Of a stretch of 64,000 bases of DNA, positions 35,206 to 43,234 are shown in pieces. The position numbers were made by a program, and so were the translations under genes. The notes below the pieces were generated by a model that saw nothing but the letters and a program-made list of their open reading frames with translations, did no database searches and was not told where the DNA came from. This DNA is from Luteitalea sp. (GTDB lineage Bacteria; Acidobacteriota; Vicinamibacteria; Vicinamibacterales; Vicinamibacteraceae). The stretch lies in assembly GCA_009377495.1 (NCBI GenBank), contig WHTZ01000036.1, positions 1-64,000 of the forward strand. The letters run 5' to 3'. Position 1 is the first letter of the stretch. Each line of letters opens with the position of its first letter.

Positions 35206-35276
35206 TGCAGTTTCAGGGTAGCACAGTTACAAGCCGCCACGCAGCGCACCGCACGAACACCTGACGATCTGCGCGG

Positions 35277-37991
35277 TCAATCGGACCGGAGCGCGATCAT
35301 GGGCTCCACACGCGAGGCCCGTCGCGCCGGCACGTAGCCAGCCAGCGTCGCGACCACGATGAGACACGTGGCGGCGGCGGCCAGCGTCAGCGGATCGACC
35401 GGATCGACTCCGTAAAGCTGGCGCGTGACGAAGCGGGACAGCCAGAAGCTCGCGGTGAGGCCCGTCGCGACCCCGAGGCCGACCAGCATCAGACACTCGC
35501 GGAGCACCATCCACAGGACCGCGGCGCGGCCTGCGCCGAGCGACATGCGGATGCCGATCTCGCGCGTCCGGCGCTGCACGCTATAGGCGATGACGCCGTA
35601 AAGGCCGATCGACGTCAGCAGCAGCGCGAGGCCACCAAAGAAACCGGACAGCGTCGCGATCAGACGCTCCTGCGCGAGGTTCTCGTCCACCAGGTCGGCG
35701 AAGAGGTCGATCTCGACAGGGAGGTTCTTGTCGAGCGCGTGCACCTGCTCGCGCACAGCCGCAGCCATGCCGGCGGGATCGGCGACGCTACGCACATGGA
35801 GTGTGCGCTGGCTGCTGGTCGACTGCGCCTGGTTCATGGGCAGATAGACCGTGTTGGGGACCGTCTCGCGAAGGTCTCGGTATTTCGTATCCGCAATGAC
35901 GCCGACGATTTCCACTCTCGCGCCTACGGTCCCGATGTGCGTACCGAGCGGGTTCTGTCCGCTGAAGTACCTGCGCGCGATCGTCTCATTGATGATGGCC
36001 ACCTTGGCCGATTCGCTGTGATCGCTGCGCGAGAAATCGCGACCGCGGTGGATCGCGATCCCCATGGTTTCAAAGAACCCCGGTCCGACAATGCAGAGGC
36101 TGGTTTCACTAGACTGGTTCGACTTTTCAACAGAGAGACCATCGACATACGATCCACGGAGCAGCGGGAAGTTCGCGAGGCTGGCAGAGCGCACGCCAGA
36201 TACGCCTGACACGCGGTCGAGCAGTTCGGCATAGAAGGCGTTGGTCTGTTCCGGGGTGTAGCGGGTGAGGCCAGGATCGAGTGTGGCCAACAACACGTGG
36301 TCGCCGCGGAAGCCAGCATCCGTGGCCCGCAAATTCACGAGCGTGCGGATGAACAGACCGGCGCCGATGAGCAAGACGAGCGACATCGCCACTTGGCCAG
36401 AGACGAGGAATCGGCCGAGGGGCAGACGGTGGCCGGAAGCGTTGGGAGAAGCCTCGCCCTTGAAGGCAGGCGTGAGATCCGTACGGGCAGCGCGGAGCGC
36501 GGGCGCGGCGCCGAAGAGGAGGCCGGTGAGGACGGAGACCACGACGGTGAAGAGGAGGACCCGAGCGTCCAGCGTCACGTCGAGGACGCGGTTTACGAGG
36601 AAGGCCGTCAGCGCACGTGAGCTCCAGGCACCGAACAGCAAGCCCAGTGCTCCGCCAGCCGCGGAGAGCAAGAGGCTCTCGGTGAAGCACTGCCGCAACA
36701 AATGAACGCGCCCGGCGCCGAGCGCGGCACGGATGGCGACCTCCCGGCGGCGTGCCGCGGCGCGCGCCAGCAGCAGGTTCGCGACGTTTGCGCAGGCGAT
36801 CAGGAGCACGAGGCCGACGACGGTCATCAGAATCAGCAGCGGCCTGCCGAATTCCTCTCCGACGCTGTGCGTGCCTCTGGCGCCACGGACGAACGCGATG
36901 CGCTGCTGCCGAAGATGGCGGGCAAGCCCCGGTGACATGGCAGCCGCCTGCTCGCTGCGCCCTTGGTGGTAGACCACGTTGGTGTGTGCCGCGGCCTGCG
37001 ATGCGACGACGTCCGGCCGAAGGCGCGCCATGACGTTCAGCCAGAAAGTGTTCAGCCGCGGCAGCCGGGGGGCGCCGGGTCCATCGGGCAGGAGGCGGTC
37101 ACATAAGGCGAGCGGGACAAAGACGTCGGGCGAGCGTCCGACCTCCACGCCGAAGAATCGCGGCGGCGCCACACCGATCACGGTGAACGGCAGCCCGTTC
37201 AGCACGACGGCGCGACCGGCGATGTCGGGATCTCCCTGGAAGCGCGTCTGCCAGAAGCGGTAGCTCAGGACGGCGACCGCATCGTCCGACTGCGCAAAGG
37301 CGCGGCCGATCACCGGCTGCACGCCGAGCGCGGAAAAATAGTTGTCGGAGACGAGCAGGCCTGCCGGGGCGTCAGTGAGGTCACCGGCACTGAGGTGCAG
37401 ATCGATGCGAGCATGGGCGAAGATGTCGACCACCGCGTTGGCGTGCTCGCGCAAATAGACGAACTGCGGGTAGGAGAAGCTCCAGCCCTCGCCGCGTGGG
37501 TTGAGGCGCTGTACTACGACTAAACGCTCGGGTTCGGCGACTGGCAGCGTGCGCAGCAGGGCCGCATCAACCAGCGTGAAGATGGCCGTGTTGGCACCGA
37601 TGCCGAGGGCCAGCGTGATCACCACGGCGGCCGTGAACCCGGGCTCGCGGACGAACGTTCGCACGGCATAGCGCACATCACGGAGCAGATCGGAGAACAT
37701 CGGGAAAGCTCCTGCTGAAGGAGGGACGGGTTCATCGAGCTTGGCTCGCAAGCGGTCAGCGACACGTCCGGGCGGTGTCGTGCTGGCGGTTCGCAGCGCG
37801 CGGGCCAGATCGTCGGCGGCGGCCGGCAGCGCGCCGACGGCTCGGGCGAATGCCGCCCCGTGGTCGAGCCCCGCGTCACGCGCCTCGCCGTAGATCTCGT
37901 CCAGATGCTGCGCCAGTTCCTCGACGATCTCCGCCTCGCGGGCGATCATCAGCGGCGGGAGGTGCTCGCGCACGTAGGGGCGGAAATCCAT
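35277..37991 (-). CDS. ADOP-type MacB-like permease (duplicated FtsX permease without ATPase)
   Basis: A 904-residue inner-membrane protein. Residues ~1-75 are the extra N-terminal soluble segment of acidobacterial duplicated orphan permeases (EIVEELAQHLDEIYGEARDAG). Two MacB_PCD/FtsX units follow: periplasmic core 1 after FVREPGFTAAVVITLALGIGANTAIFTLVDAALLRTLP, membrane block RPLLILMTVVGLVLLIACANVANLLLARAAARRREVAIRAALGAGR, periplasmic core 2 (IVGPGFFETMGIAIHRGRDF), and a C-terminal membrane block ending RRASRVEPMIALRSD. No ATP-binding protein is adjacent, as is typical. It is 8 bp downstream of a padR gene, its usual regulator. Confidence 0.93.
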   Translation of the reverse strand: MDFRPYVREHLPPLMIAREAEIVEELAQHLDEIYGEARDAGLDHGAAFARAVGALPAAADDLARALRTASTTPPGRVADRLRAKLDEPVPPSAGAFPMFSDLLRDVRYAVRTFVREPGFTAAVVITLALGIGANTAIFTLVDAALLRTLPVAEPERLVVVQRLNPRGEGWSFSYPQFVYLREHANAVVDIFAHARIDLHLSAGDLTDAPAGLLVSDNYFSALGVQPVIGRAFAQSDDAVAVLSYRFWQTRFQGDPDIAGRAVVLNGLPFTVIGVAPPRFFGVEVGRSPDVFVPLALCDRLLPDGPGAPRLPRLNTFWLNVMARLRPDVVASQAAAHTNVVYHQGRSEQAAAMSPGLARHLRQQRIAFVRGARGTHSVGEEFGRPLLILMTVVGLVLLIACANVANLLLARAAARRREVAIRAALGAGRVHLLRQCFTESLLLSAAGGALGLLFGAWSSRALTAFLVNRVLDVTLDARVLLFTVVVSVLTGLLFGAAPALRAARTDLTPAFKGEASPNASGHRLPLGRFLVSGQVAMSLVLLIGAGLFIRTLVNLRATDAGFRGDHVLLATLDPGLTRYTPEQTNAFYAELLDRVSGVSGVRSASLANFPLLRGSYVDGLSVEKSNQSSETSLCIVGPGFFETMGIAIHRGRDFSRSDHSESAKVAIINETIARRYFSGQNPLGTHIGTVGARVEIVGVIADTKYRDLRETVPNTVYLPMNQAQSTSSQRTLHVRSVADPAGMAAAVREQVHALDKNLPVEIDLFADLVDENLAQERLIATLSGFFGGLALLLTSIGLYGVIAYSVQRRTREIGIRMSLGAGRAAVLWMVLRECLMLVGLGVATGLTASFWLSRFVTRQLYGVDPVDPLTLAAAATCLIVVATLAGYVPARRASRVEPMIALRSD

Positions 37992-37998
37992 CTCGTAC

Positions 37999-38337
37999 CT
38001 ACCGGCCGGGTTCCAGGCCGGCGACTTTCTGGAGGGCGGTCAACAGCTCGCGCCACGTGCTGCGCTGTTCCGCGAGGATCTTCCGACCCGCCGGCGTGAG
38101 CCGGTAGTAACGCCGGCGGCGCTGCCCTGCCTTCTCGATCCACGTCCCGTCGATCCAGCCGCGGCGCTCCATGCGATACAGCATGGGATACAGCGAAGCG
38201 ATATGGAAGCGGAGCACGCCATCCGACTGCTGGTCGATCAGCTTCGCGATTTCGTATCCGTGCCGGGCGCGGCGTTCGATGGTCGAGAGCACCATGAGCT
38301 CCGCGCTCCCGCGCTTCACGTCATTATGCGGAGCCAT
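37999..38337 (-). CDS. PadR-family transcriptional regulator
   Basis: A ~112-residue winged-helix repressor (start at 38337 or the ATG at 38349). It shows the PadR core KRGSAELMVLSTIERRARHGYEIAKLI, SLYPMLYRMERRGWIDGTWI, RRRRYYRLTPAGRKIL and a C-terminal dimerisation helix. It is co-oriented with the permease gene and spaced 8 bp from it. PadR/ADOP pairs are characteristic of Acidobacteriota, and the regulator probably represses both genes. An AT-rich TAATATATT lies about 15 bp upstream on the minus strand (around 38350-38360) and could serve as -10 element or operator. Confidence 0.93.
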   Translation of the reverse strand: MAPHNDVKRGSAELMVLSTIERRARHGYEIAKLIDQQSDGVLRFHIASLYPMLYRMERRGWIDGTWIEKAGQRRRRYYRLTPAGRKILAEQRSTWRELLTALQKVAGLEPGR

Positions 38338-38423
38338 AGGTTGTGGCACAATATATTAGCGTTCCGGCCGACGAGTCAAGCCGTGCCGGTATGTCAACGC
38401 GGACCGCACGATCTGGGCGGGAC

Positions 38424-38456
38424 TAAGTACTCTGATTCATAAGTTCGGCAACGTAT
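38424..38456. repeat. Left 33-bp terminal inverted repeat of a 950-bp element
   Basis: TAAGTACTCTGATTCATAAG continuing into TTCGGCAACGTAT is matched in inverted orientation at 39341-39373 with a single mismatch (A/G at the eleventh position). The two copies bound the HNH endonuclease remnant. Confidence 0.88.
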
Positions 38457-38789
38457 GCCGCGCCACGAGAGCCGGCAGTGGGATGGCGTCGGCGGCGCGC
38501 AAGGAACGCGTCGATGTGATCCCAAGCTACCGAGGTTCGCGGTCGGCAACCCCGTGTTCCCGATCTGAACTGTTACCTCTGTCGCCGGTCCGGACCCCAT
38601 TTTTTGCTTGACAAGTTTTTTGCGAGGAGTGGTCCGTGGTCGAGACCTCGTGCCTCAATGCGTCCTGGAGGCCCGCACGGCGCGTCTGGTGCCGCGTCCG
38701 GTCACGGAAGGGGCGCGGAGACCCTCGGCTCGATTGCGTGGCGCCTGAGGCCGTACAAGCCGTTGCAAATACGCGGGTTATCATGGAGC
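38457..38789. other. Gene-free left arm of the 950-bp element
   Basis: No credible coding frame before the HNH remnant. It holds a 26-bp motif (38571-38596, TGTTACCTCTGTCGCCGGTC and onward) repeated at 42111-42136, followed by TTTTTTGCTTGACAAGTTTTTTG, which may be a promoter or the end of an insertion sequence. Confidence 0.45.
38571..38596. repeat. 26-bp direct repeat, copy 1
   Basis: TGTTACCTCTGTCGCCGGTC followed by CGGACC. It is repeated in the same orientation at 42111-42136 with one difference (T/C at position 4). It resembles an insertion-sequence end, but no transposase is present. Confidence 0.7.
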
Positions 38790-39225
38790 ATGTCTGCGAA
38801 CACGCTTCAGCATTCGACTCCCGGAGCGCCGCTCCCTGTGCCGCTGGCCAACGACTCGCGCCCCGCGGATGACGAGCAGCTCGAACGGCTGGGCGACGCC
38901 ATCGCCGAGCTCTCAGCCCGCATTCAGGCGGCGACCTACGAGCTGCTGGTCCTGATTCGGCAGTTCGATGCGCGCGCGGGCTGGCACACCGGCTTCACCT
39001 CGTGCGCGCACTGGCTCAGTTGGCGCACGGGCCTCGAGCTCGGTCTCGCCGCCCGTCGCGCGATGGGACGCGCGTGGCAGCCAGGTCCGGGATCCACTCG
39101 CGCCCAGTGATGCACGGCTCGCAGCCGCCGCCATCCGGATCGGTCCGCACACGGCCACGCCGCCCTGGCATGGCGAACCGTTTGACGTGGGCTGGGCGAT
39201 CGACGTGCTGTGGGATCGTTCGGCG
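38790..39225 (+). pseudogene. HNH endonuclease (DUF222 type) remnant with internal deletion
   Basis: The ATG at 38790 starts MSANTLQHSTPGAPLPVPLA, then DDEQLERLGDAIAELSARIQAATYELLVLIRQFDARAGWHTGFTSCAHWLSWRTGLELG, the conserved N-terminus of DUF222 HNH endonucleases. Just after residue ~86 the family sequence stops and the frame ends at 39110. In another frame, around 39077-39220, the C-terminal tail of the same family reappears (DPLAPSDARLAAAAIRIGPHTA, then HGEPFDVGWAIDVLWDR). The middle, including the HNH active site, is deleted, so no nuclease can be made. The remnant sits between the 33-bp inverted repeats and was probably cargo of that element. Confidence 0.8.
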
Positions 39226-39340
39226 AATGGTGCCCCAGGCGGTGACGTGTCCGCGGAAACGTCGGTTACGACGTCGCGCGTGGAAGAAAACGTCGGCACA
39301 GGTACTCGGGGCTTCGTCGGCCTGAGATCGCGGAGCAGAA

Positions 39341-39373
39341 ATACGTTGCCGAACTTATGAACCAGAGTACTTA
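39341..39373. repeat. Right 33-bp terminal inverted repeat of the 950-bp element
   Basis: Reverse complement of 38424-38456 with one mismatch. Its last three bases (39371-39373) are also the stop codon of the HD-domain gene on the minus strand, so the element end and the gene end coincide exactly. Confidence 0.88.
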
Positions 39374-40000
39374 AAGCCGCGGTTTGAGCCAGCCGTTTTG
39401 GACAGCCTCGGCAAACACGAGCTCCGCGGCCTCCCACAACGCTGCAGAGCCAGCAGCAATGTTGCGCGTGACCGAGCGCTCCTGCTCCTCGTCGACGTCG
39501 TAGTCGAGCCATGTCCCACCGCCAACCAGATGATTGAGCAGCACGGGTTGCAAGCGGTTTAGCGCCTTAGCAAACCGAGCATCAGGTGACTGCGCTTCTT
39601 CGAACTCCTCCCACAAATCATGAAACCGGACCCGCTGATCGGCCGGCAGTATGCGAAACAGTTTCTCGGCCGCGACCGCTTCACGCGCGGCTTTGCTTGC
39701 GCTCAAATCCTTATCGTGAACGGGCGAATCTCCACACTCGATCTCGATGATGTCGTGAAGTACGAGCATTTGGATCACACGGGACAGGTCCACGGTGTCT
39801 GTCGCCCATTCACACAACACGATCGCAAAGAGCGCGAGGTGCCATGAGTGCTCGGCGCTGTTTTCGCGTCGAGAGCCGTCAGCTATTCGACAGCCACGCA
39901 GCACGCATTTGAGACGGTCCGCCTCGATCAGGAACTGAAGCTGCGCGGCCAACCTTGAGTCGAGGCGTTCCAGCCATACGCGCGGTTCCTTTGGAGTCAT
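39371..40000 (-). CDS. HD-domain hydrolase (YfbR/5'-deoxynucleotidase-like)
   Basis: A 209-residue HD protein. Metal ligands appear as RRENSAEHSWHLALFAI (His and His), VLHDIIEIECGD (His-Asp) and a distal Asp region (DARFAKALNRLQPVLLNH), the layout of the YfbR/HD_3 group that removes phosphate from deoxynucleoside monophosphates. Length is normal. Its stop codon is supplied by the last three bases of the right inverted repeat, so the native C-terminus may have been replaced by the inserted element, though not by many residues. It is cytoplasmic; no partner gene is seen. Confidence 0.85.
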   Translation of the reverse strand: MTPKEPRVWLERLDSRLAAQLQFLIEADRLKCVLRGCRIADGSRRENSAEHSWHLALFAIVLCEWATDTVDLSRVIQMLVLHDIIEIECGDSPVHDKDLSASKAAREAVAAEKLFRILPADQRVRFHDLWEEFEEAQSPDARFAKALNRLQPVLLNHLVGGGTWLDYDVDEEQERSVTRNIAAGSAALWEAAELVFAEAVQNGWLKPRL

Positions 40001-40667
40001 CCTTGCAGCATCCTGACTACGTGCGTCTCGTAGAGCGTCGTCTGAACGTGACCTAGTTTACGCTCGGCGAGTTCGCCGAAACAACGAACTCCCTGTAGTG
40101 CTTCCGCGTCCGGCGTCACACTCCGCGGCGACCTCCTTCTTGAGGACGTAACCGGTTTCGCAGAAGTTAATCAATCAACCTTAACGAAACGTCACGTCAC
40201 GCGCTGGAGTTCAGACCGCTTCTCGGCTTCGTGGGCGTTGGGATCGTCCCCGATCCGCCGGCGCGCTCGTGTGAGCGAACGAGACCGTCTCGTGACGGCG
40301 AGGGTCCGCGCGGCAGTCGCGAGGCCTGGGCGCCGGGATGTCGGACACGGCGCCAGGCGTCAGGCCGGCGGGCTGTCGTGGTGCGACCCGCGAGGTCCCC
40401 AGGCCCGCGAAATCTGCGTGCTTCCCCGCAAGCCTTTCGATCCGCGAAAGGGATTTTCGTCCGTTGAAAGGATCCGCGGCGGCGTCACGCCAGGCGCGAC
40501 CCAGGGTGCCGCGTTGCGTGCGTCGGCATCCGTCTTGCCACAGTTGAGATCGTTCTGGCGCTTCTGAGCGGCGTCACTCCATCACCATTCCGTGGATACC
40601 CGGCGGCGGCCCGACCGGCCCTTGCCCGGCCGCCACACGCGTCGATCGGGAGAATCAGGAGGTTGTC
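40001..40667. other. Gene-free region between the HD gene and the binding-protein gene
   Basis: About 670 bp with no convincing gene. The open frames around 40231-40567 are Arg/Pro-rich, have no ribosome site and match no family. A GATTAACTTCTGCGAAACCG-type stretch near 40150-40180 (minus strand) opens a short frame with no recognisable domain. The right end carries the AGGAGG site of the next gene. Confidence 0.5.
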
Positions 40668-41570
40668 GTGATCCGTATCTGGGCATCTCAGATCGCAGCC
40701 GCGGCGCTGTTTCTCGGCGTAGGCGGCATGGCCGTCGTCGAGCAGCAGGCTCGCCGCCTCTCCGGAGTCGTCGGCACCGAGCAGGGTGGATCCCAGTCCG
40801 GCGCCAACAAGTCGCGGCGCACCATTCGGCTCCTGACCGTTGGCGCGGCCAACACCGATGGATTTCTCGTTGACCTCGTGGCTGATTTCGAGGAGGCGAC
40901 CGGCCATCGAGTCGACGTCACCGTCGGCGGCATCGACATCTTCGATCGGGCGCGCGCCGGCGACGCCGACATCGTCCTGGCCCACCTGGGCTTCACAGAG
41001 CTCCATGAGTTCGTTACCGAAGGCAGCGGACGCTGGCCTCAGCTGATCCTGTCCAATACGGTCGTGTTCCTTGTCCCCCCCGGGGATCCCGCTGGTATCT
41101 TGGCCGTTGACGACCCGGTGGAGGCCTTCCGGCTGATCGCCGACCGCCGCGCACCGTTCGTCGTCAACGACCTGGGAGAGACCAGGTACATCACCGACAC
41201 GCTCTGGAATGCGACTGGGCGTCCCGACAAGGGGGAGTGGTTCCTGGACTTGGGATTGATTGGGGCGGACGCGGTGCGGGAGGCCGCTCAGCGGGGCGCC
41301 TACACGCTGTGGGGACTGCATCCCTTCCTGATGTTGCAGCGGCAGAATCCAGTCGATCTGGAGCCGCTGGTCATCAACGACTCACTCATGCAGCGCACCA
41401 TTGCCTCGGTGGTCGTGCAGCGCGCCGGCGGCCGGCTCAACATTCCGGGCGCGCTGGCGCTGCAGCGCTACCTGGTTGATCCGAGCACACAGGCGCACAT
41501 CCGCTCGTTCCGTCTGCCCGAAATCGACCGTCCGGTCTTTTGGCCGGCAGCGAACAACAACGACAACTGA
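40668..41570 (+). CDS. Orphan TupA-like (tungstate/molybdate-type) solute-binding protein
   Basis: A 300-residue exported protein with a GTG start behind CAGGAGG. The signal peptide MIRIWASQIAAAALFLGVGGMAV is followed by a type-2 periplasmic binding fold: IRLLTVGAANTDGFLVDLVADFEEATGHRVDVTVGG, RARAGDADIVLAHLGFTELHEFV, LSNTVVFLVPPGDPAGI and RAPFVVNDLGETRYITDTLW. These resemble TupA/WtpA-class oxyanion binders, although ligand residues cannot be confirmed by eye. No permease or ATPase gene is adjacent, so it either works with a remote transporter or serves as a sensor. The next copy of this type of gene context is the damaged kinase remnant. Confidence 0.78.
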   Translation: MIRIWASQIAAAALFLGVGGMAVVEQQARRLSGVVGTEQGGSQSGANKSRRTIRLLTVGAANTDGFLVDLVADFEEATGHRVDVTVGGIDIFDRARAGDADIVLAHLGFTELHEFVTEGSGRWPQLILSNTVVFLVPPGDPAGILAVDDPVEAFRLIADRRAPFVVNDLGETRYITDTLWNATGRPDKGEWFLDLGLIGADAVREAAQRGAYTLWGLHPFLMLQRQNPVDLEPLVINDSLMQRTIASVVVQRAGGRLNIPGALALQRYLVDPSTQAHIRSFRLPEIDRPVFWPAANNNDN

Positions 41571-41601
41571 GTGTCCGTGCACGTGCTCTCTTTACGCCGG
41601 G

Positions 41602-41905
41602 CGAGCCCGTCATGCGAGGCGCCGGATGGCCACGGCAGGATGGCTCGTGGTGCTCGTGTCGTCGGTCAGCCTCCCACCGACCGCCGCGTTCGCCCAACTC
41701 CTCAGCCCGCAGAGGGTATTCGTCCGGTACCAGCAGTTCGTCTGGTACAGGTTTCGTCACGGTCGTTTCACGGCATACACGGCCTGTGGATCGGCACCGG
41801 TGGCAGCGGCCTGGCCCGGCTCCGAGATCCGCAGTTCCGGTCCTTCGCGGCGGATGATGGACTGGCGGGCCAGCACGGCGCGGGCGAAGGCCGCGGCCCA
41901 CTAGT
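41602..41905 (+). pseudogene. Collapsed copy of the propeller histidine kinase gene
   Basis: 41602-41750 is nearly identical to 43224-43370, covering the signal peptide and LLSPQRVFxRYQQFVW. It then jumps to sequence matching about 44100-44290 (CACGGTCGTTTCACGGCATACACG, then CTCCGAGATCCGCAGTTCCG). About 700 bp of propeller and everything downstream of the second segment are missing, and the frame is broken. It is therefore a deletion remnant of a duplicated kinase gene, 1.6 kb from the parent. It is non-functional. Confidence 0.82.
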
Positions 41906-41973
41906 TCACTTGGTGACGAAGATGTGCACAACATGGTCACGTTCGTGCGGCATCCCATGGGGCGTGGATGAGC

Positions 41974-42034
41974 GGACGCCTCGGCGAGGCGTCCCTACCT
42001 TCCACCATGGTAGGGCGCGTTCGCCGAACGCGCC
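41974..42034. repeat. Pair of TAGGG palindromes
   Basis: GGACGCCTCG-G-CGAGGCGTCC (41974-41994) followed by CTACC, then TAGGG leading into GGCGCGTTCG-C-CGAACGCGCC (42014-42034). Both have perfect 10-bp arms around one base. Same architecture as 46944-47057. Confidence 0.8.
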
Positions 42035-42110
42035 GTGTCACGAAGCGGGATGAGGGTCCCCTGCGATCACGAGCATGCCGAAAGACTGTGACCCATGTTG
42101 CCAGTCTACG

Positions 42111-42136
42111 TGTCACCTCTGTCGCCGGTCCGGACC
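42111..42136. repeat. 26-bp direct repeat, copy 2
   Basis: Matches 38571-38596 in the same orientation with one difference (25/26). The two copies bracket 3.5 kb of accessory sequence. Confidence 0.7.
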
Positions 42137-42167
42137 GGTGGGCTCGTCGCGACGAAGGCCCAAGCGT

Positions 42168-42196
42168 TTGACGTGGTCGCGCTTGCGTTCTACCAT
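42168..42196 (+). promoter_or_regulatory. Predicted promoter of the DUF6922 gene (leaderless)
   Basis: TTGACG (42168-42173), 17-bp spacer, TACCAT (42191-42196). The expected start point (~42203) is essentially at the ATG (42205), and no ribosome site precedes it, so a leaderless transcript is likely. Confidence 0.5.
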
Positions 42197-42204
42197 CTAA
42201 CCAT

Positions 42205-42465
42205 ATGATTCCAAACCACTTGCGGCCATTGTTCTGGGATGTGAACCCTCAGGATTTCCGTCCCGCCGCCCACCCGCGCTACACCATCGAGCGGGTTCTG
42301 GAACATGGGGAGGAAGACGACGTCGCCTGGCTCACGCGGGTGTTCACAAGGGAGCAGATCCGGGACGTGCTCCGCACCGACCGTCGCCTCTCCCCCCGCT
42401 CGGCGAACTTTTGGGCACTCGTGTTCGACCTGCCCATTGGCGACGTCGCCGCTCTTCAGCGCTAG
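42205..42465 (+). CDS. DUF6922-type small protein (antitoxin-like), partner apparently lost
   Basis: An 86-residue protein: MIPNHLRPLFWDVNPQDF, HPRYTIERVLEHGEEDDVAWL, REQIRDVLRTDRRLSPRSANFWALVFDLP. This matches the DUF6922 family, small helical proteins usually encoded directly upstream of an AbiEii-type nucleotidyltransferase toxin. Here the expected partner is absent; only a short frame (about 42510-42605, SEWHPEVLPEAWAQTIVRKP) could be its remnant start. The gene has a good promoter and appears leaderless. The antitoxin role is inferred from the family's usual neighbour. Confidence 0.7.
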   Translation: MIPNHLRPLFWDVNPQDFRPAAHPRYTIERVLEHGEEDDVAWLTRVFTREQIRDVLRTDRRLSPRSANFWALVFDLPIGDVAALQR

Positions 42466-42644
42466 TCGCAAATCCGCGGACTTGGTCGACGCTCCAGGCC
42501 CACACTCGAGGAATCGCCGTGCCCGAAGGTCCGTCCGAATGGCATCCGGAAGTGCTGCCCGAAGCGTGGGCGCAGACTATCGTGCGAAAGCCGGCGACGC
42601 GCTAGTGCAGCGAACACTGATCATGTGGCCAGGAGTGAAAAGGC

Positions 42645-42899
42645 ATGTCTGACACGGATCTGGTCCGCGCTGCCACCTACGTGAATCGGTTCGAGGCAGA
42701 CTTCGCCAAGGCGACGCTCGAGGCGGCCGGCGTGGCGGTCCTGGTTGGAGCTGATGATTGCGGCGGCATGCGACCGCATCTCTGGCTGGGCGGGATCGAG
42801 CTCTTCGTTCGATCGGAGGACGCCGAAAAGGCAGCCGAGGTGCTGGCGAGCACGCCGATCAACCTCGAGGCTGACGACAGCGCCGCGGACGAGACATGA
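42645..42899 (+). CDS. DUF2007-family putative signal-transducing protein
   Basis: An 84-residue protein. It matches DUF2007: LVRAATYVNRFEADFAKATLEAAGVAVLVGADDCGGMRPHLWLGGIELFVRSEDAEKAAEVL, a PII-like alpha/beta fold that starts with a strand carrying xxYxNRFEADxAKxxLE. A C-terminal acidic tail follows. A GGAGTGAAAAGGC stretch supplies the ribosome site. Function unknown. Confidence 0.85.
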   Translation: MSDTDLVRAATYVNRFEADFAKATLEAAGVAVLVGADDCGGMRPHLWLGGIELFVRSEDAEKAAEVLASTPINLEADDSAADET

Positions 42900-43031
42900 A
42901 CCCAGGCTCGGTGTCGCGACATTGCGCCGTGTGCGGAGTTTCTACCTGACGTATCCCCGAGGCTGTGCAATCCCTCCTGACGCCCACCTCAGGAAACTCG
43001 TTAGTCTGGAAAGGTAGTAGACAGACACGTA

Positions 43032-43091
43032 CCGTTGACGCGTAACCGTTGACGCGTAGCCTTGACACCAGCTCAGCAGCCAGCGTAGGCT
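43032..43091 (+). promoter_or_regulatory. Tandem 14-bp repeats and predicted promoter before the kinase gene
   Basis: CCGTTGACGCGTAA (43032-43045) is directly followed by CCGTTGACGCGTAG (43046-43059), a possible regulator site. TTGACA (43062-43067) with TAGGCT (43086-43091, 18-bp spacer) follows. Transcription would start near 43098. The remaining gap from 42900 holds nothing else that I can see. Confidence 0.4.
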
Positions 43092-43234
43092 CAGCTTCAC
43101 GCCGCGTCGCCTCGGGATGGGTCGCTTGTCAAAGGGCGCACCATACCTCGGTCGCGGATGCGTCGGCCGCACGCGTCGCGCAGGCGCGTGCCATCACCAA
43201 GACACCTCCCCCCATCACGACGGGCGAGCCCGTC

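Noticed and set aside
35034..35220. T-box riboswitch upstream of ileS
   Set aside because: The conserved T-box antiterminator sequence (AGGGTGGnACCGCG) is absent; the Ile-rich frame explains the hairpin better.
40231..40567. Small genes in the gap before the binding-protein gene
   Set aside because: Several overlapping frames are all Arg/Pro-rich, lack ribosome sites and resemble no family; this is the pattern of non-coding GC-rich DNA.
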